64,000 bases of DNA. It comes from Bryobacteraceae bacterium (GTDB lineage Bacteria > Acidobacteriota > Terriglobia > Bryobacterales > Bryobacteraceae). Each line of letters opens with the position of its first letter. Within the stretch, counting starts at the first letter, position 1. The DNA is taken from assembly GCA_023384675.1 (NCBI GenBank), contig JAHDVK010000017.1:1-64000 (forward strand). The letters run 5' to 3'. The translations under genes and the position numbers were made by a program. The notes beneath the pieces are model-generated. The model saw only the letters and a list, made by a program, of their open reading frames with translations, was not told where the DNA came from and did no database searches. Below are positions 8,835-18,356 of the stretch, piece after piece.

Positions 8835-10238
8835 ATGCGACCCCTGATCCTGTTTCTTGTTTTCGCCGCGGCGGCAGGCGCACAGCTTCGCGTGGGCTCG
8901 GCCACCGCTGACATCACCCCTCCCAACGGCACGCCAATGCCCGGCTACTATTACAACCGCGGCTCGGAAGGTGTGCATGATCCCCTGCACGCGAAAGCCA
9001 TCGTCCTCGATCACAACGGCGTGAAAGCGGCGCTCGTGGTGTGCGACGTGATCAGCATTCCCGCGGCCACCGTCGCCGCGGCCCGCCAACAGATCGAGCG
9101 CCGCACCGGCATCCCCGCCGCGCACGTCATGATCAGCGCCACCCACACCCACACTGGCGCGCTCCTCATGGCCGGCCACACGCGCTACAACCTCGAAGGC
9201 GAATTCCTCGCCCTGGCTCAAAGTTACGCAAAGCTGGTGCCGGAACGCATCGCCGAAGCCGTCGCCAGCGCCCACACGGCCTTGCAAACGGCGGAAGTCC
9301 GCGCGAGCACGGGGAACGAACCATCGCTCACTTTCAACCGCCGCTTCCTGATGACCGACGGCTCCATCGGCTGGAACCCCGGCAAGCGCAACCCGCGCAT
9401 CGTGAGGCCCTCCGGCCCAATCGACCCCGCGGTTCCCATCGTCTGGTTCGAGGGCGCAAAAGCCGAACCGCTCGCCGTCTATGTCAACTACGCGCTCCAC
9501 CTCGATACGGTCGGGGGCACGAAGGTCTCCGCCGACTACCCCTACACCCTCGCGAAGTCCCTGCAAAGCGTCTATGGCGAACAACTCGTCACTCTGTTCA
9601 CGATTGGCGCCGCGGGGAACTTGAACCACATCGATGTCTCCACCTCGCGGCCGCAGAAGGGTCACGGCGAAGCCGCCCGCATCGGTACGGTGCTGGCCGG
9701 GGAGGTGTTGCGGACGCTCTGGAATGCCGCGCCTGTTGCAGGCAGGCAGATTCAGACCGCCGCGGCCCAGGTTGCCCTGCCCGCCCGCGAATTCTCCGCG
9801 GCCGATCTCGAATGGGCGCGCAAAACGGCCGCCACGTTTGGCAAACCCGACGCCGCGCCCTTTATCGACCTCGTCCGCGCCTCCCGCATCGTCAGCCTCG
9901 CCGAGCGCGCCGGTAGGCCTTACGAAGCCGAAGTCCAGGTCATCGCCCTTGGCAGCGATGTCGCCTGGGTCGCCCTGCCCGGCGAGATTTTCACCGAGTT
10001 GGGCCTGGCCATCAAGCTGGCTTCGCCCTTCCGCCAGACCATCATCGCCACCCTCGCCAACGATGCGCTCGGCTACATTCCGCACCGCAAGGCCTATGCC
10101 GAGGGCGCATACGAAGTGGTCAGCGCCCGCGTCGCCGAAGGTTCCGGCGAGATGCTGGTGGACAAAGCCATCGAACTGCTTCTGAAACTCCACACCACCG
10201 CTGGAGAACGCGTGGCCGTCTCGGAGACCCGCCCATGA
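8835..10238 (+). CDS. secreted neutral/alkaline ceramidase-family protein
   Basis: A 467-residue protein with a Sec signal peptide (MRPLILFLVFAAAAGAQ) followed by VGSATADITPPNGTPMPGY, the usual opening of the neutral ceramidase N-terminal fold (Ceramidase_alk family). Typical internal features are SATHTHTG (metal-binding His cluster) and HLDTVGG near the middle. In acidobacteria many members are annotated as ceramidase-like without a proven lipid substrate, and this one is shorter than true ceramidases, lacking the C-terminal domain. The ATG at 8835 was preferred over 8739 because it opens the signal peptide. It overlaps the next gene by ATGA, so the pair is translationally coupled. Confidence 0.85.
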   Translation: MRPLILFLVFAAAAGAQLRVGSATADITPPNGTPMPGYYYNRGSEGVHDPLHAKAIVLDHNGVKAALVVCDVISIPAATVAAARQQIERRTGIPAAHVMISATHTHTGALLMAGHTRYNLEGEFLALAQSYAKLVPERIAEAVASAHTALQTAEVRASTGNEPSLTFNRRFLMTDGSIGWNPGKRNPRIVRPSGPIDPAVPIVWFEGAKAEPLAVYVNYALHLDTVGGTKVSADYPYTLAKSLQSVYGEQLVTLFTIGAAGNLNHIDVSTSRPQKGHGEAARIGTVLAGEVLRTLWNAAPVAGRQIQTAAAQVALPAREFSAADLEWARKTAATFGKPDAAPFIDLVRASRIVSLAERAGRPYEAEVQVIALGSDVAWVALPGEIFTELGLAIKLASPFRQTIIATLANDALGYIPHRKAYAEGAYEVVSARVAEGSGEMLVDKAIELLLKLHTTAGERVAVSETRP

Positions 10239-11464
10239 AACGCCGCGAAGCCCTCTCCCTGCTCGGTGTATCCGCGCTGCCCGCGCAGGCCGCCGCCCAA
10301 AGCCCTGGCATGCCGCCCGATGAGCCTCGCGCGCTGGCCCCGGCAAATTCGGACACCGGCACGCTCTTCGCCGAAATGGAGAAGCTCGGCCGCCGAACCG
10401 CGTTTCCGGAATCGTTCCTGAGCGGCAAGTGGAGTTCGTATGACGAATTCCGCCGCGCCGGCCGCAGACTCGCATTTGAAGCGCTGGGCTCAGAGCCGCC
10501 GAAGGTGGACCCGCGCCCGGAAATCGTTCACCGCCAGGAATTTGAGGCCTACACGCGCGAGAAGATCGTCTTCTCCACGGCGCCCGAATTCCGGGTGCCC
10601 GCTTATCTCCATTTGCCGAAAAAGCGCTCCGGCCGCGTGCCTGCCATCGTCGATCTTCACTCCCACGGCGGCATGTTCCTGTTCGGCAAGGAGAAAGTGA
10701 TCGACTTCGGCGAAAACCATCCGGCGATGACCCCGTATCACGCCGCCAACTACGAAGGCCGGCCCACCGCTACCGAACTCGCGCGCCGCGGCTATGCCGT
10801 CATCACCATCGACGCCTTCGGCTTCGGCGAACGCCGCATCCTGATGGACGACGACCACGCCGACGGCTGGGAACGCGCGAAACACTCGCTCGACGACGTC
10901 CGCCGCCTCAATCAGAAATGCCGCGCCAAGGAATCCACCATCGTCAAAACCCTCGCCTACGCCGGCCTCACCTGGCCCGGCATCATCGGCTGGGACGACA
11001 TCCGCACCGTGGACTTTTTGTTGACCCGGCCCGAAATCGACCCGGCGCGGATTGGCTGCGTGGGGGTTTCGATGGGCGGGTGGCGGTCGCTTGTGCTTTC
11101 GGGCCTGGACGACCGCATCGCGGCCGGCTGCGTTGTGGGCTTCATGTCCACCGCTAAACCCATGATGCGCAAGCACATGGATACGCATTCCTTCGTTCAC
11201 TTCATCCCCCGGCTGCACGACAAACTCGATCTGCCCGATGTCGTGGCGCTGCGCGCGCCGAAACCGCTGCTGGTGCAGCAATGCAGCCGCGACGGGCTGT
11301 TTCCGCTCGAAGGCATGCGGGAAAGTGTCGAGAAAATCGCCCAAATCTACGAAAAAACGGGTTCCGGAAGCGCGTTTTTGGGCAAATTTTACGACGAACG
11401 GCACATCTTCAACGTCGAGATGCAGAACGACGCCTTCGCCTGGTTCGACAAGTGGCTGAAATGA
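10235..11464 (+). CDS. exported alpha/beta hydrolase (acetyl xylan esterase / dienelactone hydrolase type)
   Basis: Protein of 409 residues with a twin-arginine-like or Sec leader (MKRREALSLLGVSALPAQA). The hydrolase core shows VPAIVDLHSHGG (oxyanion region), the nucleophile elbow GVSMGGWRS, and a late DERHIF that may provide the catalytic His. The long insert between strand and elbow is common in large prolyl-oligopeptidase-like esterases. It starts inside the stop of the ceramidase-family gene (ATGA), so both proteins are likely made together and exported to degrade an acylated polymer or lipid. The substrate is unknown. Confidence 0.85.
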   Translation: MKRREALSLLGVSALPAQAAAQSPGMPPDEPRALAPANSDTGTLFAEMEKLGRRTAFPESFLSGKWSSYDEFRRAGRRLAFEALGSEPPKVDPRPEIVHRQEFEAYTREKIVFSTAPEFRVPAYLHLPKKRSGRVPAIVDLHSHGGMFLFGKEKVIDFGENHPAMTPYHAANYEGRPTATELARRGYAVITIDAFGFGERRILMDDDHADGWERAKHSLDDVRRLNQKCRAKESTIVKTLAYAGLTWPGIIGWDDIRTVDFLLTRPEIDPARIGCVGVSMGGWRSLVLSGLDDRIAAGCVVGFMSTAKPMMRKHMDTHSFVHFIPRLHDKLDLPDVVALRAPKPLLVQQCSRDGLFPLEGMRESVEKIAQIYEKTGSGSAFLGKFYDERHIFNVEMQNDAFAWFDKWLK

Positions 11465-11468
11465 ACCG

Positions 11469-13040
11469 CTACCGCCCTGCTTCGCCGATCAACTGTTTCT
11501 GCTCCGACAATCTGCGCTGTAGTTCCGGCATCGGCAGATGGTGTACGGGCAGTTTCGCCTTCACCGCGAGCGCCGCCGCCGTGCCCGCCGCGTGCCCGGC
11601 GATCATGTATTGCGGCTCCATGCGAAACGACGCGTAGGCGATCGTGGAGGCTGAGATGCACGAGCTGACCAGCAGATTCGAAGCCTCGTGCTGGCGCGGC
11701 AGCAGCGCGCGGTAAGGAATTTCCCAAGGATCCACCGGTACGCTGACGTAGCCCTCCATCAGCAGTTCCTTCGCCATGTTCGGGAACCGGTATACCGTGC
11801 GCGCTACCCACTGCACTTCGCGGATGTCGATGTTGTAGCCCGCCATGCCGATGGAATCGTATTTCCGGCGGTGGCTTTGCAGGTCGTGCTGCGTCAGCAC
11901 ATACTCGCCCAGCATGCGGCGGCCTTCGCGGATGTAAAGCTGGTGCGGCCAATGCCCGTTGCCCGGGAACTCATCGCGCGCCAGGCCCCAGCGGTTCATC
12001 TCCTTGCGGATGTGTTCCGGCACGTTCGGTTCGTTAGCCAGGTAGTACACGAGCCCCTGCGCCCACCTCAGATGCTCATTCCAGATCTCGCGCCGCCGCG
12101 CATAACTGGCCTCCGGATACTCCCAGGAACCGCCGACCACGTTGGTGGAGATCCGCGAAGCGTTGATGTCGGTCTTCGAATTCGGCATCAGGGAAATGCC
12201 GAGAAAATCGCCGATCTGCGCGGAATCGCCGAGCGCCTTGAGATAGTTCGCCGCCAGCGCGTAGCGTTTCGGATCGTAGCCTTCGGGCCGCGGCAGCGGA
12301 AGCCGGTTGGCGGGATCGGAGGTCAGGCAGAGCCGGAAGCAATACGACTGGAACTTGCCGTCCGCCTCGCCAAGGTTGACGAGCGTGCTCTCGTCGACGA
12401 CGTACGGCGCAAGCCTGCCATCCTCGCCATTGGGCGAAATGGGCACGCGCGCCTGGTGGTTCCCCGGCAGGAAGTCCTGGCGGCCCGCATAGGATTCGTC
12501 GTATTTCGCGCGCGCCTCGCGCCCCACGGTGTAGGAAACGCCCGCCGCCCTCATCAGATCGCCTTCATAGGAGGCGTCGATGAAGACATCGGCTTCGAAC
12601 ACCGCGCCCTGAGTGGTGCGAAACCGCAGGATGCGGCTGTCCCGCTTGTCCACTGCGCCATGCTCGGCGATCTGCTGCCCTAAGTGCACGGTGACGCCCG
12701 CCTCCTTCAGCAATTCATTCAGGATGCGCTCGGCGACGCTCGGTTCGAAGGTCCAGGCCACGGGCTGGCCATAGTGGCGGCCCGCGCGTTCGAAAAACTC
12801 GCGGGCGATGCCGCCGATCAAGTGCTCCTGGCGGTCCATGTCGGTGCGGCCGAGGCCGCCCGAGAGCATACCGCCGATATGGCCCCCTGGTTCGACGAGC
12901 ACCACCGAGGCGCCAGTGCGTGCGGCGGCCACGGCCGCCGCGGCCCCGCTGGCGGTGCCCCCGTAAACCACAACATCGGCGCGCTGTGCGTACAGAGCCA
13001 AGCTGGCAAGAAGCGAAAGACAGATGGCCCGGGTTTTCAT
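11469..13040 (-). CDS. secreted FAD-dependent oxidoreductase
   Basis: A 523-residue protein with a signal peptide (MKTRAICLSLLASLALYAQ) followed directly by a dinucleotide-binding motif VVVYGGTASGAAAA and GGHIGGMLSGG, as in the FAD-dependent oxidoreductase family PF12831. The frame is open to 13079, but the ATG at 13040 opens the signal peptide and is chosen. Members are often found with glycoside hydrolases and are thought to oxidise sugars or related compounds in the periplasm; this is inference. It converges on the esterase gene with a 4-base gap and is divergent from the next gene with about 40 bases between starts. Confidence 0.87.
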   Translation of the reverse strand: MKTRAICLSLLASLALYAQRADVVVYGGTASGAAAAVAAARTGASVVLVEPGGHIGGMLSGGLGRTDMDRQEHLIGGIAREFFERAGRHYGQPVAWTFEPSVAERILNELLKEAGVTVHLGQQIAEHGAVDKRDSRILRFRTTQGAVFEADVFIDASYEGDLMRAAGVSYTVGREARAKYDESYAGRQDFLPGNHQARVPISPNGEDGRLAPYVVDESTLVNLGEADGKFQSYCFRLCLTSDPANRLPLPRPEGYDPKRYALAANYLKALGDSAQIGDFLGISLMPNSKTDINASRISTNVVGGSWEYPEASYARRREIWNEHLRWAQGLVYYLANEPNVPEHIRKEMNRWGLARDEFPGNGHWPHQLYIREGRRMLGEYVLTQHDLQSHRRKYDSIGMAGYNIDIREVQWVARTVYRFPNMAKELLMEGYVSVPVDPWEIPYRALLPRQHEASNLLVSSCISASTIAYASFRMEPQYMIAGHAAGTAAALAVKAKLPVHHLPMPELQRRLSEQKQLIGEAGR

Positions 13041-13079
13041 GAAGCCAGCATACACCGCAACGATTGATAGACTGCGCAC

Positions 13080-14291
13080 ATGGCGATCGAACGCCGTTCC
13101 TTTCTGGCAGGCATGAGTACGATGTGGGCTTTACAGGGTCCACCCCGGACCGCTCTTGACAAAGATGGCGCGCTGCTCGCCGCGGGCAAGCGCCGTTTCC
13201 TGCTGGCGCTCTATCATGTCCCGCAGTTAGGCGGCAGACCGGCCGGGCTGCGCGCGGCGAAGGAGGCCGGCTTCGACGTGGTCCACTGCCCGCCCACTCG
13301 CGAGGCGCTGGATGAGGCGGCCGCGCACGGGCTGGGCGCGTGGTGCACGGTGGGCTCCGTCTCCGCGGCGAAGCGGGCCGAGGATACGCGGCGAATCGAG
13401 GAGATCGTCCGCAGGCTGGGCGATCATCCCGCGCTGTGGTATTGGGAGACCGAGGACGAACCCTCCTACCAGTGGAACAAGCCCGGCGCGGCGCGCATTC
13501 CGCCCGAGGCGATTCGCGAAACCTATGCGCTGCTCCGCCGCCTGGACCCCACCCGGCTCGTCTATCTGAACCACTCGCCGACGAACCTGATCCCGACGCT
13601 GCGGCAGTACAACCCGGGCGGCGACCTGATCGCCACGGACGTGTATCCCGTGATCCCGCCTGGCATTCGCCAGCAGTATGGCCTCTGGCCCGAGGGGCGG
13701 CACGGCGATCTCACGAACCGTTACGTCAGCCAGATCGGCGCGTATGTGGACAAAATGCGGGAGGTGGCCGGCCCGGAACGCGCGGTGCTGATGGTGCTGC
13801 AGGGATTTGCCTGGGAGATGCTGCGCAAGGAGGGCGACCGCGACGCGAAGATGGTGCTCTACCCCACCGCGGACGAATTGTTGTTCATGGCCTGCCAGAG
13901 CATCGTGCACGGGGTGAACGGGCTGGTGTGGTGGGGCCTGCTGCGCACGCCGCGCGAATCGGGGCTGTGGGAAAGGCTCGCCGGGGTGGCGCGGCTGATT
14001 CGCGATTTAGGAGACACGCTCGTGCGGCCGCCGTTGCCGGATGCCGTGCGCCTGGACTACCACGACACCGGGCATTCGCTCGATCTGGGCGTGGAGTGGC
14101 GCGCCTGGCCCGCCGAGGGCGGCGTGCTGTGGATGGCCGTGAACGCGGACCCGAACCCGGTGGCCGTCACCGTGCGCGGGTTGGGCGGCAAAGTGACCGT
14201 GGCGGCGGGACAGAAGCCGGAGCGGGTTTCCGGCAGCTGGCGCTGCGAGTTTCCGCCGTTTGGGACGGCGGTGTGGCGGGTGGAGGGTTAG
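13080..14291 (+). CDS. TIM-barrel glycoside hydrolase-like protein
   Basis: Protein of 403 residues with an N-terminal MAIERRSFLAGM, a twin-arginine-like leader. The barrel includes a LALYHVPQLGG opening, the EDEPSY motif after WYWET, which resembles the acid/base Glu region of GH-A-like barrels, and DVYPVIPPG. The last quarter looks like a small beta domain. No specific family can be assigned by eye. It shares a short divergent promoter region with the FAD oxidoreductase, which suggests joint control of a sugar-degrading set. Confidence 0.65.
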   Translation: MAIERRSFLAGMSTMWALQGPPRTALDKDGALLAAGKRRFLLALYHVPQLGGRPAGLRAAKEAGFDVVHCPPTREALDEAAAHGLGAWCTVGSVSAAKRAEDTRRIEEIVRRLGDHPALWYWETEDEPSYQWNKPGAARIPPEAIRETYALLRRLDPTRLVYLNHSPTNLIPTLRQYNPGGDLIATDVYPVIPPGIRQQYGLWPEGRHGDLTNRYVSQIGAYVDKMREVAGPERAVLMVLQGFAWEMLRKEGDRDAKMVLYPTADELLFMACQSIVHGVNGLVWWGLLRTPRESGLWERLAGVARLIRDLGDTLVRPPLPDAVRLDYHDTGHSLDLGVEWRAWPAEGGVLWMAVNADPNPVAVTVRGLGGKVTVAAGQKPERVSGSWRCEFPPFGTAVWRVEG

Positions 14292-14327
14292 GCCGGCAAG
14301 ACGCGGGGTCGGGGTGCGCTATCGCCG

Positions 14328-15005
14328 CTAGGGGATCACCGGGGGCGGATTCTGCGCGATGAGATCGCGCACTTCGGCCAGGAATTCTTCTACCTGCCGG
14401 CCGCTGTAGGCCTTCAGGACGGGGTTGCTGCCTGTTGAACCGCGTGTTTTCTCGTAATGCCCCAAACCCCCGCCGGGTTCCACGCGAAAGGCGCCGGTCC
14501 ATACGCCGGTAATGACGAACCTCGGCAGGCCGCCCCGGTCCGGCAATTCGGGATTATCCCACGGCGTGAGAAACAGAACCACGCGGTCATTCTCTTTCAG
14601 GTGTTCGAATTGTTGGGGAATCGTTGCCCATTCCGGAGTTCGTCCTCCGGTCTGGTACACCCGGATCTCAGTGAACGGACTATCTGCCTTGAGGACGGTA
14701 TCCACTCGCACGATGGCCTCGGTACCGACAGTCCCGCAATCCCTCGGGTGGACCGGTTGAGCGGCCCTCCCGTGAACGTAGGCCTCGATGCTGGCGACTG
14801 TGCCGGTGAGGATCACTTGCGCCTGCCCCACGAGATCCCGCAGCGAGAGGGGCGCAAAGCCCACCGTCATCATCACCATAGACCCTCGGCCTTCAATGCA
14901 GGGAGAGCCCGCGGCCCTGCGCGTGCCGCGGACTGCCGGATCTTGCGCGGCGACGGATTGGACCAGCAAGCCAAGCAGAATCAGGTTCGAGAATGCTCGC
15001 GCCAT
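14328..15005 (-). CDS. hypothetical secreted protein
   Basis: Protein of 225 residues with a signal peptide (MARAFSNLILLGLLVQSVAAQ). The mature part contains LVGQAQVILTGTVASIEAY and later VRVDTVLKAD, a pattern seen in small exported beta-barrel proteins of unknown role found in acidobacteria and myxobacteria. A C-terminal helix with VEEFLAEVRDLIAQ ends in a Pro-rich tail. No catalytic motif is seen. It faces the glycosidase-like gene head-on with a 36-base gap. Confidence 0.7.
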   Translation of the reverse strand: MARAFSNLILLGLLVQSVAAQDPAVRGTRRAAGSPCIEGRGSMVMMTVGFAPLSLRDLVGQAQVILTGTVASIEAYVHGRAAQPVHPRDCGTVGTEAIVRVDTVLKADSPFTEIRVYQTGGRTPEWATIPQQFEHLKENDRVVLFLTPWDNPELPDRGGLPRFVITGVWTGAFRVEPGGGLGHYEKTRGSTGSNPVLKAYSGRQVEEFLAEVRDLIAQNPPPVIP

Positions 15006-15129
15006 GGCTATGCCTTTCCCGGAGATCTCCGCAATTCAATTATGCCGCAACAGCCCTTTCGCCTGGTCCAACCTGACCGCCGTTGCATTCGGGGAATTGG
15101 GGTCCAGTCACCTGATTCCCCTGATTACT

Positions 15130-16095
15130 TCAGGGCGCTGTCAGCATTTGTTCGAGGAATTGGTAGGCTTCTTCGCGGGTTTCGGGGGGGAAGTCGTGGG
15201 CGGCGTCGGGCATGCGGAGGGTGATGTTGGTCTTGGTGCGGGCGGAGGCGGACTGGATGGCTTCGACGACGCCGGGGGCGTCGAAGTTGTCGTCATGCAG
15301 GGGGGCGCTGACGAAGACGGGCCGGGGAGCGATAGCTTCGAGGATGTCATCGAAATCGAACGGCATTTTGGCGGGGGATTTGCCATAAACCTCCACGATG
15401 CGCGGCATGTAACCGCGGTGGGACCACCCCGTGAGATCGCCTCCTTTGTAGCGGCGGAAAGCGGTGAAGCCGCAACTGGTGACCGTGGCGCGGACGCGTT
15501 GGTCAAAAGCGGCGAGAAACAAGGAGTTGTGGCCGCCGAGCGAGTGTCCGATGGCGCCGATGCGGCGGGGGTGGACGTCCGCGAGGGATTCGAGCAGGTC
15601 GACGGCGCGGATGTGGTTCCAGATGCCCTTCATGGTGGCGCTGGCGTAGCCGCGGGCGTAGGCATCGAAGTGGTAGCCGCCGGAGCCGGGGTAGTCGGGG
15701 GCGATGGTGACGAAGCCGCGCTGGGCGAGTTCGACGGCGTAGTTGCGGTTGGGGAGTCCGCCGAGGCCGGCAGGGACGCCTTTTCCGAGCGGACTGGTGG
15801 GGTGGAGACAGACGGCCGCGGGTCGGGTGGGCAGGGGTTTGGCGGGGGTGAGCAGGTAAGCCGTGACGCGGTCGCCCGGTTCGGCGGCATAGGAGATGAG
15901 GGAGATGCGGAAGCCTTCGCCCTGGCGCTCTTCGATGGATTTGATATCGAGATCGGACTTGGGATGGGCCGGGAACGGGCCCATGACGAGTTCCATGTTG
16001 CGCAGGATCTGTTCGCGGCGGGACAAGGGGGGCTGAAAAGCGGCGAAAGCGAGAGCGGCGAGCCGGCGGCGCGTGAGGGTGGGTGGTTCTTCCAT
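15130..16095 (-). CDS. alpha/beta hydrolase, dienelactone hydrolase type, exported
   Basis: Protein of 321 residues with a leader containing LTRRRLAALAFAAFQ (possible Tat signal). Core motifs are AAVCLHPTSP, APDYPGSGGY, the nucleophile elbow GHSLGGHNS, ARPVFVSAP, and DAAHDFPPE, which supplies the catalytic His. This is a second member of the same broad family as the esterase at 10.2 kb but clearly divergent from it. GC is very high and third positions are nearly all G or C. The substrate is unknown. Confidence 0.83.
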   Translation of the reverse strand: MEEPPTLTRRRLAALAFAAFQPPLSRREQILRNMELVMGPFPAHPKSDLDIKSIEERQGEGFRISLISYAAEPGDRVTAYLLTPAKPLPTRPAAVCLHPTSPLGKGVPAGLGGLPNRNYAVELAQRGFVTIAPDYPGSGGYHFDAYARGYASATMKGIWNHIRAVDLLESLADVHPRRIGAIGHSLGGHNSLFLAAFDQRVRATVTSCGFTAFRRYKGGDLTGWSHRGYMPRIVEVYGKSPAKMPFDFDDILEAIAPRPVFVSAPLHDDNFDAPGVVEAIQSASARTKTNITLRMPDAAHDFPPETREEAYQFLEQMLTAP

Positions 16096-16599
16096 GGGGC
16101 CTTGGGTTTTATCTTAAGCCTCCGCGTGAGGACTCAGCGGCGGTTTCGTCTGTGGCAGGTCCCTGGAGTCCGGAAAGCTCGGCCGCCGGACGATCAGCCT
16201 TTCACGCGCGGCAGTGGGTTACCCCGCCGGCTTCAGCCGTAAGCGAAGCCTCTCGCGACCCAATCAGCCAGTCCAGCCCCGGCTGGCCCCATTCTTGCTG
16301 TGGAGCCTGTTCAGGCGGGCGCCTTCGCAAGTTCAACGTCATTTGTGACGGTGTGGTGTTCGCAGCGCATCAGCATCAAGTTAGGCTTGGCAGTCCTTAT
16401 TCGCCACCTCAGGATTGAATCGCCCCTCCGCCCCCCGAAGCAGCTTCGATGTGACAAACTCGGCCGATGCCCCCTCGGCATCCATCATCAGTTTGCAGCA
16501 AACGGGGAATGCAGAAAGGTTGCCAGGTTGCGAGAACAGTTCGCATAAAGCCCAACCTGTTGGCGTGAGGCGCCTTGGTTACTCTGCAATGCGAATCAG
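16096..16599. other. intergenic stretch, possibly degraded DNA
   Basis: About 500 bases between the hydrolase start and the DarG stop. Several short open frames occur on both strands but none has a start, ribosome site or recognisable domain. The base composition drops from the very high GC of the hydrolase toward that of the DarTG genes, so this may be the edge of an acquired segment. No inverted repeats or tRNA-like sequence were found at the border. Confidence 0.35.
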
Positions 16600-17664
16600 T
16601 CACGGCGTTTTTGGTGGGGCGCTCGGGCGATTCAACCAACCCTGGCTTGCCAACACGTCGAAAGCGACTTCGAGTTCCTTCCGCTCAAATCCCCTCTTCC
16701 GATCATTCCAGGCGTAGGTCCGCTCGACGGCCTCGCTCCCAGACTTCGCCGCTTCCCGAGTGCACACCCAATGAACGGTTGCCAGGAGTTCCATGCCATA
16801 CGGCGTCTCAAAGCCGTGAATGAGTTTGGCGACGCGGGCATAACGAGCCTGAGTTTCTGGGTGAGACTCGATGAACTGAGTCGCAGATCTTGACGCACCA
16901 GGAAGCAATTCTATCGGCCTCTCCGGATCGTCTTCAGCATCACCGTAGCCCCTGATGAAGTGTCCTTCGACGAGGCTCAAAACGTGCCGGAGGTTCTTTG
17001 CGTAAGGGCCGTAGGCGGCTTTTTCATACTTCAGTCGGAGGTCCTCCCCGGCCTCCTGCATGAAGTACATGAGCTTGTGGATCTCCAGCAGCGTGATGAA
17101 GGGATCCATCACGGCGGCAAGATATTGAGACATGAGTTCGACGAGCACTGCGCGCCCGGGTGTCATGCTGGGCGCCCGACGCTCTTTGACCATCTCTTCG
17201 GCCTTCGGCGCTCCGGCGGGTTCGTACAATACAACGCGCACGCCGCGAAGTTCGGCAAACGCCCGCTCGATTCTAGGCCGGACATCACTCCAGTCGAGTC
17301 CCCCTAGCCCGCAGCCCAATGGTGGAACGGCAACCGATTTGATGCCATGCCGCCTGATCTCATCGACGAGTGCTAACAGGCCGGCATCGATGTCTTCGAT
17401 TCGGCTCTTCCCCTTCCAGTGCCGCTTGGTCGGGAAGTTGATGATGTATCGCGGGCCGGTCAGCAGACCCGTTTCAAACACGAGCATCTTTCCAGGTCGC
17501 ACCCCTCCGCGGGCACACGCGGCCTCATAGACATTGAAGTTCTCAGGGAATGCCTTGCGGAACTGAAGCGCGATGCCGCGGCCCATGACGCCAACACAGT
17601 TGACCGTATTGACGAGTGCCTCAGCGTCCGCTGTCAGGATGTCGCCGTTCGTTATCTCAATCAT
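16600..17664 (-). CDS. darG: DarG antitoxin: macrodomain DNA-ADP-ribose hydrolase
   Basis: Protein of 354 residues. The N-terminal macrodomain (about 1-155) has GDILTADAEALVNTVNCVGVMGRG, here split as GDILTADAEALVN and NCVGVMGRGIALQF, and later VPPLGCGLGGLDW, all diagnostic of the ADP-ribosyl-binding loops of the DarG class. The C-terminal domain (about 170-350) with EIHKLMYFMQEAG and YGPYAKNL is the extra part of DarG thought to bind and block DarT. Known DarG removes ADP-ribose from thymidines in DNA. It begins 11 bases after darT, so toxin and antitoxin are one transcription unit with the toxin first. Confidence 0.92.
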   Translation of the reverse strand: MIEITNGDILTADAEALVNTVNCVGVMGRGIALQFRKAFPENFNVYEAACARGGVRPGKMLVFETGLLTGPRYIINFPTKRHWKGKSRIEDIDAGLLALVDEIRRHGIKSVAVPPLGCGLGGLDWSDVRPRIERAFAELRGVRVVLYEPAGAPKAEEMVKERRAPSMTPGRAVLVELMSQYLAAVMDPFITLLEIHKLMYFMQEAGEDLRLKYEKAAYGPYAKNLRHVLSLVEGHFIRGYGDAEDDPERPIELLPGASRSATQFIESHPETQARYARVAKLIHGFETPYGMELLATVHWVCTREAAKSGSEAVERTYAWNDRKRGFERKELEVAFDVLASQGWLNRPSAPPKTP

Positions 17665-17675
17665 TGCGCATGTGC

Positions 17676-18314
17676 CTAGTAGTACCAGTTTCGCTCAACG
17701 ACGACATCCGGTCGGTGACGAGCAACACTGACCACTTGTGTCACCGTCTCAGCCATTTGGGCGTCAATGACGCCGATGCGGTTAACTAGTTCCCATGGGA
17801 ACGATTCCTCGACCAGGAATTCCGCCTGTTTGCGTTCTCTGACAATCGGATCCCGCCAATTAGTGGCGCCGATTGCTGTCCAGTCCAACTGAGCGAGCTG
17901 GTCGATGTCGCTGCAAAACTGAGTGTACTTCGTGCCAGCGTTTCCATTGCTGAACGCCCACCGGCGTCGCACGGAGTCAGCCCAAGCGACAACTCCTCCA
18001 AGGTCGGCTTCAAGGTGAAGGATTGGACGCTGACCGCCGCGGTACGCGAGATCCACGTGGTTTCCTCGAAACAGCAAATAGAGCATGATCGAGCGGAAAC
18101 AGAAGTAGAACGGAACGTACTGGCCGACTTTCGTCCCAGGATGGCAAGCAACCTCCAGCTCCTCCAGTCGCCGCCGCTTAATCTCGCTCATGCCGACAAT
18201 AGTGCAGTTCACGTTGCGACGGAGGCATTCCGCATCCGACCACAGGACGGCATCGACCATCTGCGGCAGGTTCTCCACGTGCGTGATGTGGTAGATCTTC
18301 GGGCTTTCTGGCAC
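17676..18314 (-). CDS. darT: DarT toxin: DNA thymidine ADP-ribosyltransferase
   Basis: Protein of 212 residues in the DarT (DUF4433) family. It opens with IYHITHVENLPQMV, then SEIKRRRLEELEV (NAD-binding Arg region), YVPFYFCFRSIMLY (about 66-79), and KQAEFLVEE, where Glu165 is the likely catalytic residue. DarT uses NAD to modify thymidine in single-stranded DNA; DarG reverses it. The start is a GTG at 18314, giving low translation, which is sensible for a toxin. The gene appears complete, with no frameshift. Such pairs act in phage defence or as addiction modules. Confidence 0.92.
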   Translation of the reverse strand: MPESPKIYHITHVENLPQMVDAVLWSDAECLRRNVNCTIVGMSEIKRRRLEELEVACHPGTKVGQYVPFYFCFRSIMLYLLFRGNHVDLAYRGGQRPILHLEADLGGVVAWADSVRRRWAFSNGNAGTKYTQFCSDIDQLAQLDWTAIGATNWRDPIVRERKQAEFLVEESFPWELVNRIGVIDAQMAETVTQVVSVARHRPDVVVERNWYY

Positions 18315-18326
18315 GGAACATCATTG

Positions 18327-18356
18327 ATTGTAGATGTTTGAGCGCTCGCACGCGAG
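18327..18356 (-). promoter_or_regulatory. possible darTG promoter with small palindrome
   Basis: On the minus strand a TACAAT hexamer (18327-18332) lies 12 bases upstream of the darT GTG. Just upstream of it is a perfect palindrome CTCGC-GT-GCGAG (18345-18356) in the place of a -35 region, where a repressor could bind. The leader would be only a few bases, so transcripts may be nearly leaderless. No good -35 hexamer is seen. The call rests on position and symmetry only. Confidence 0.35.

Noticed and set aside
16300-16548. Short open frame of 82 codons in the gap before darG
   Set aside because: No ribosome site, no family resemblance, and overlapping equally long frames on the other strand.
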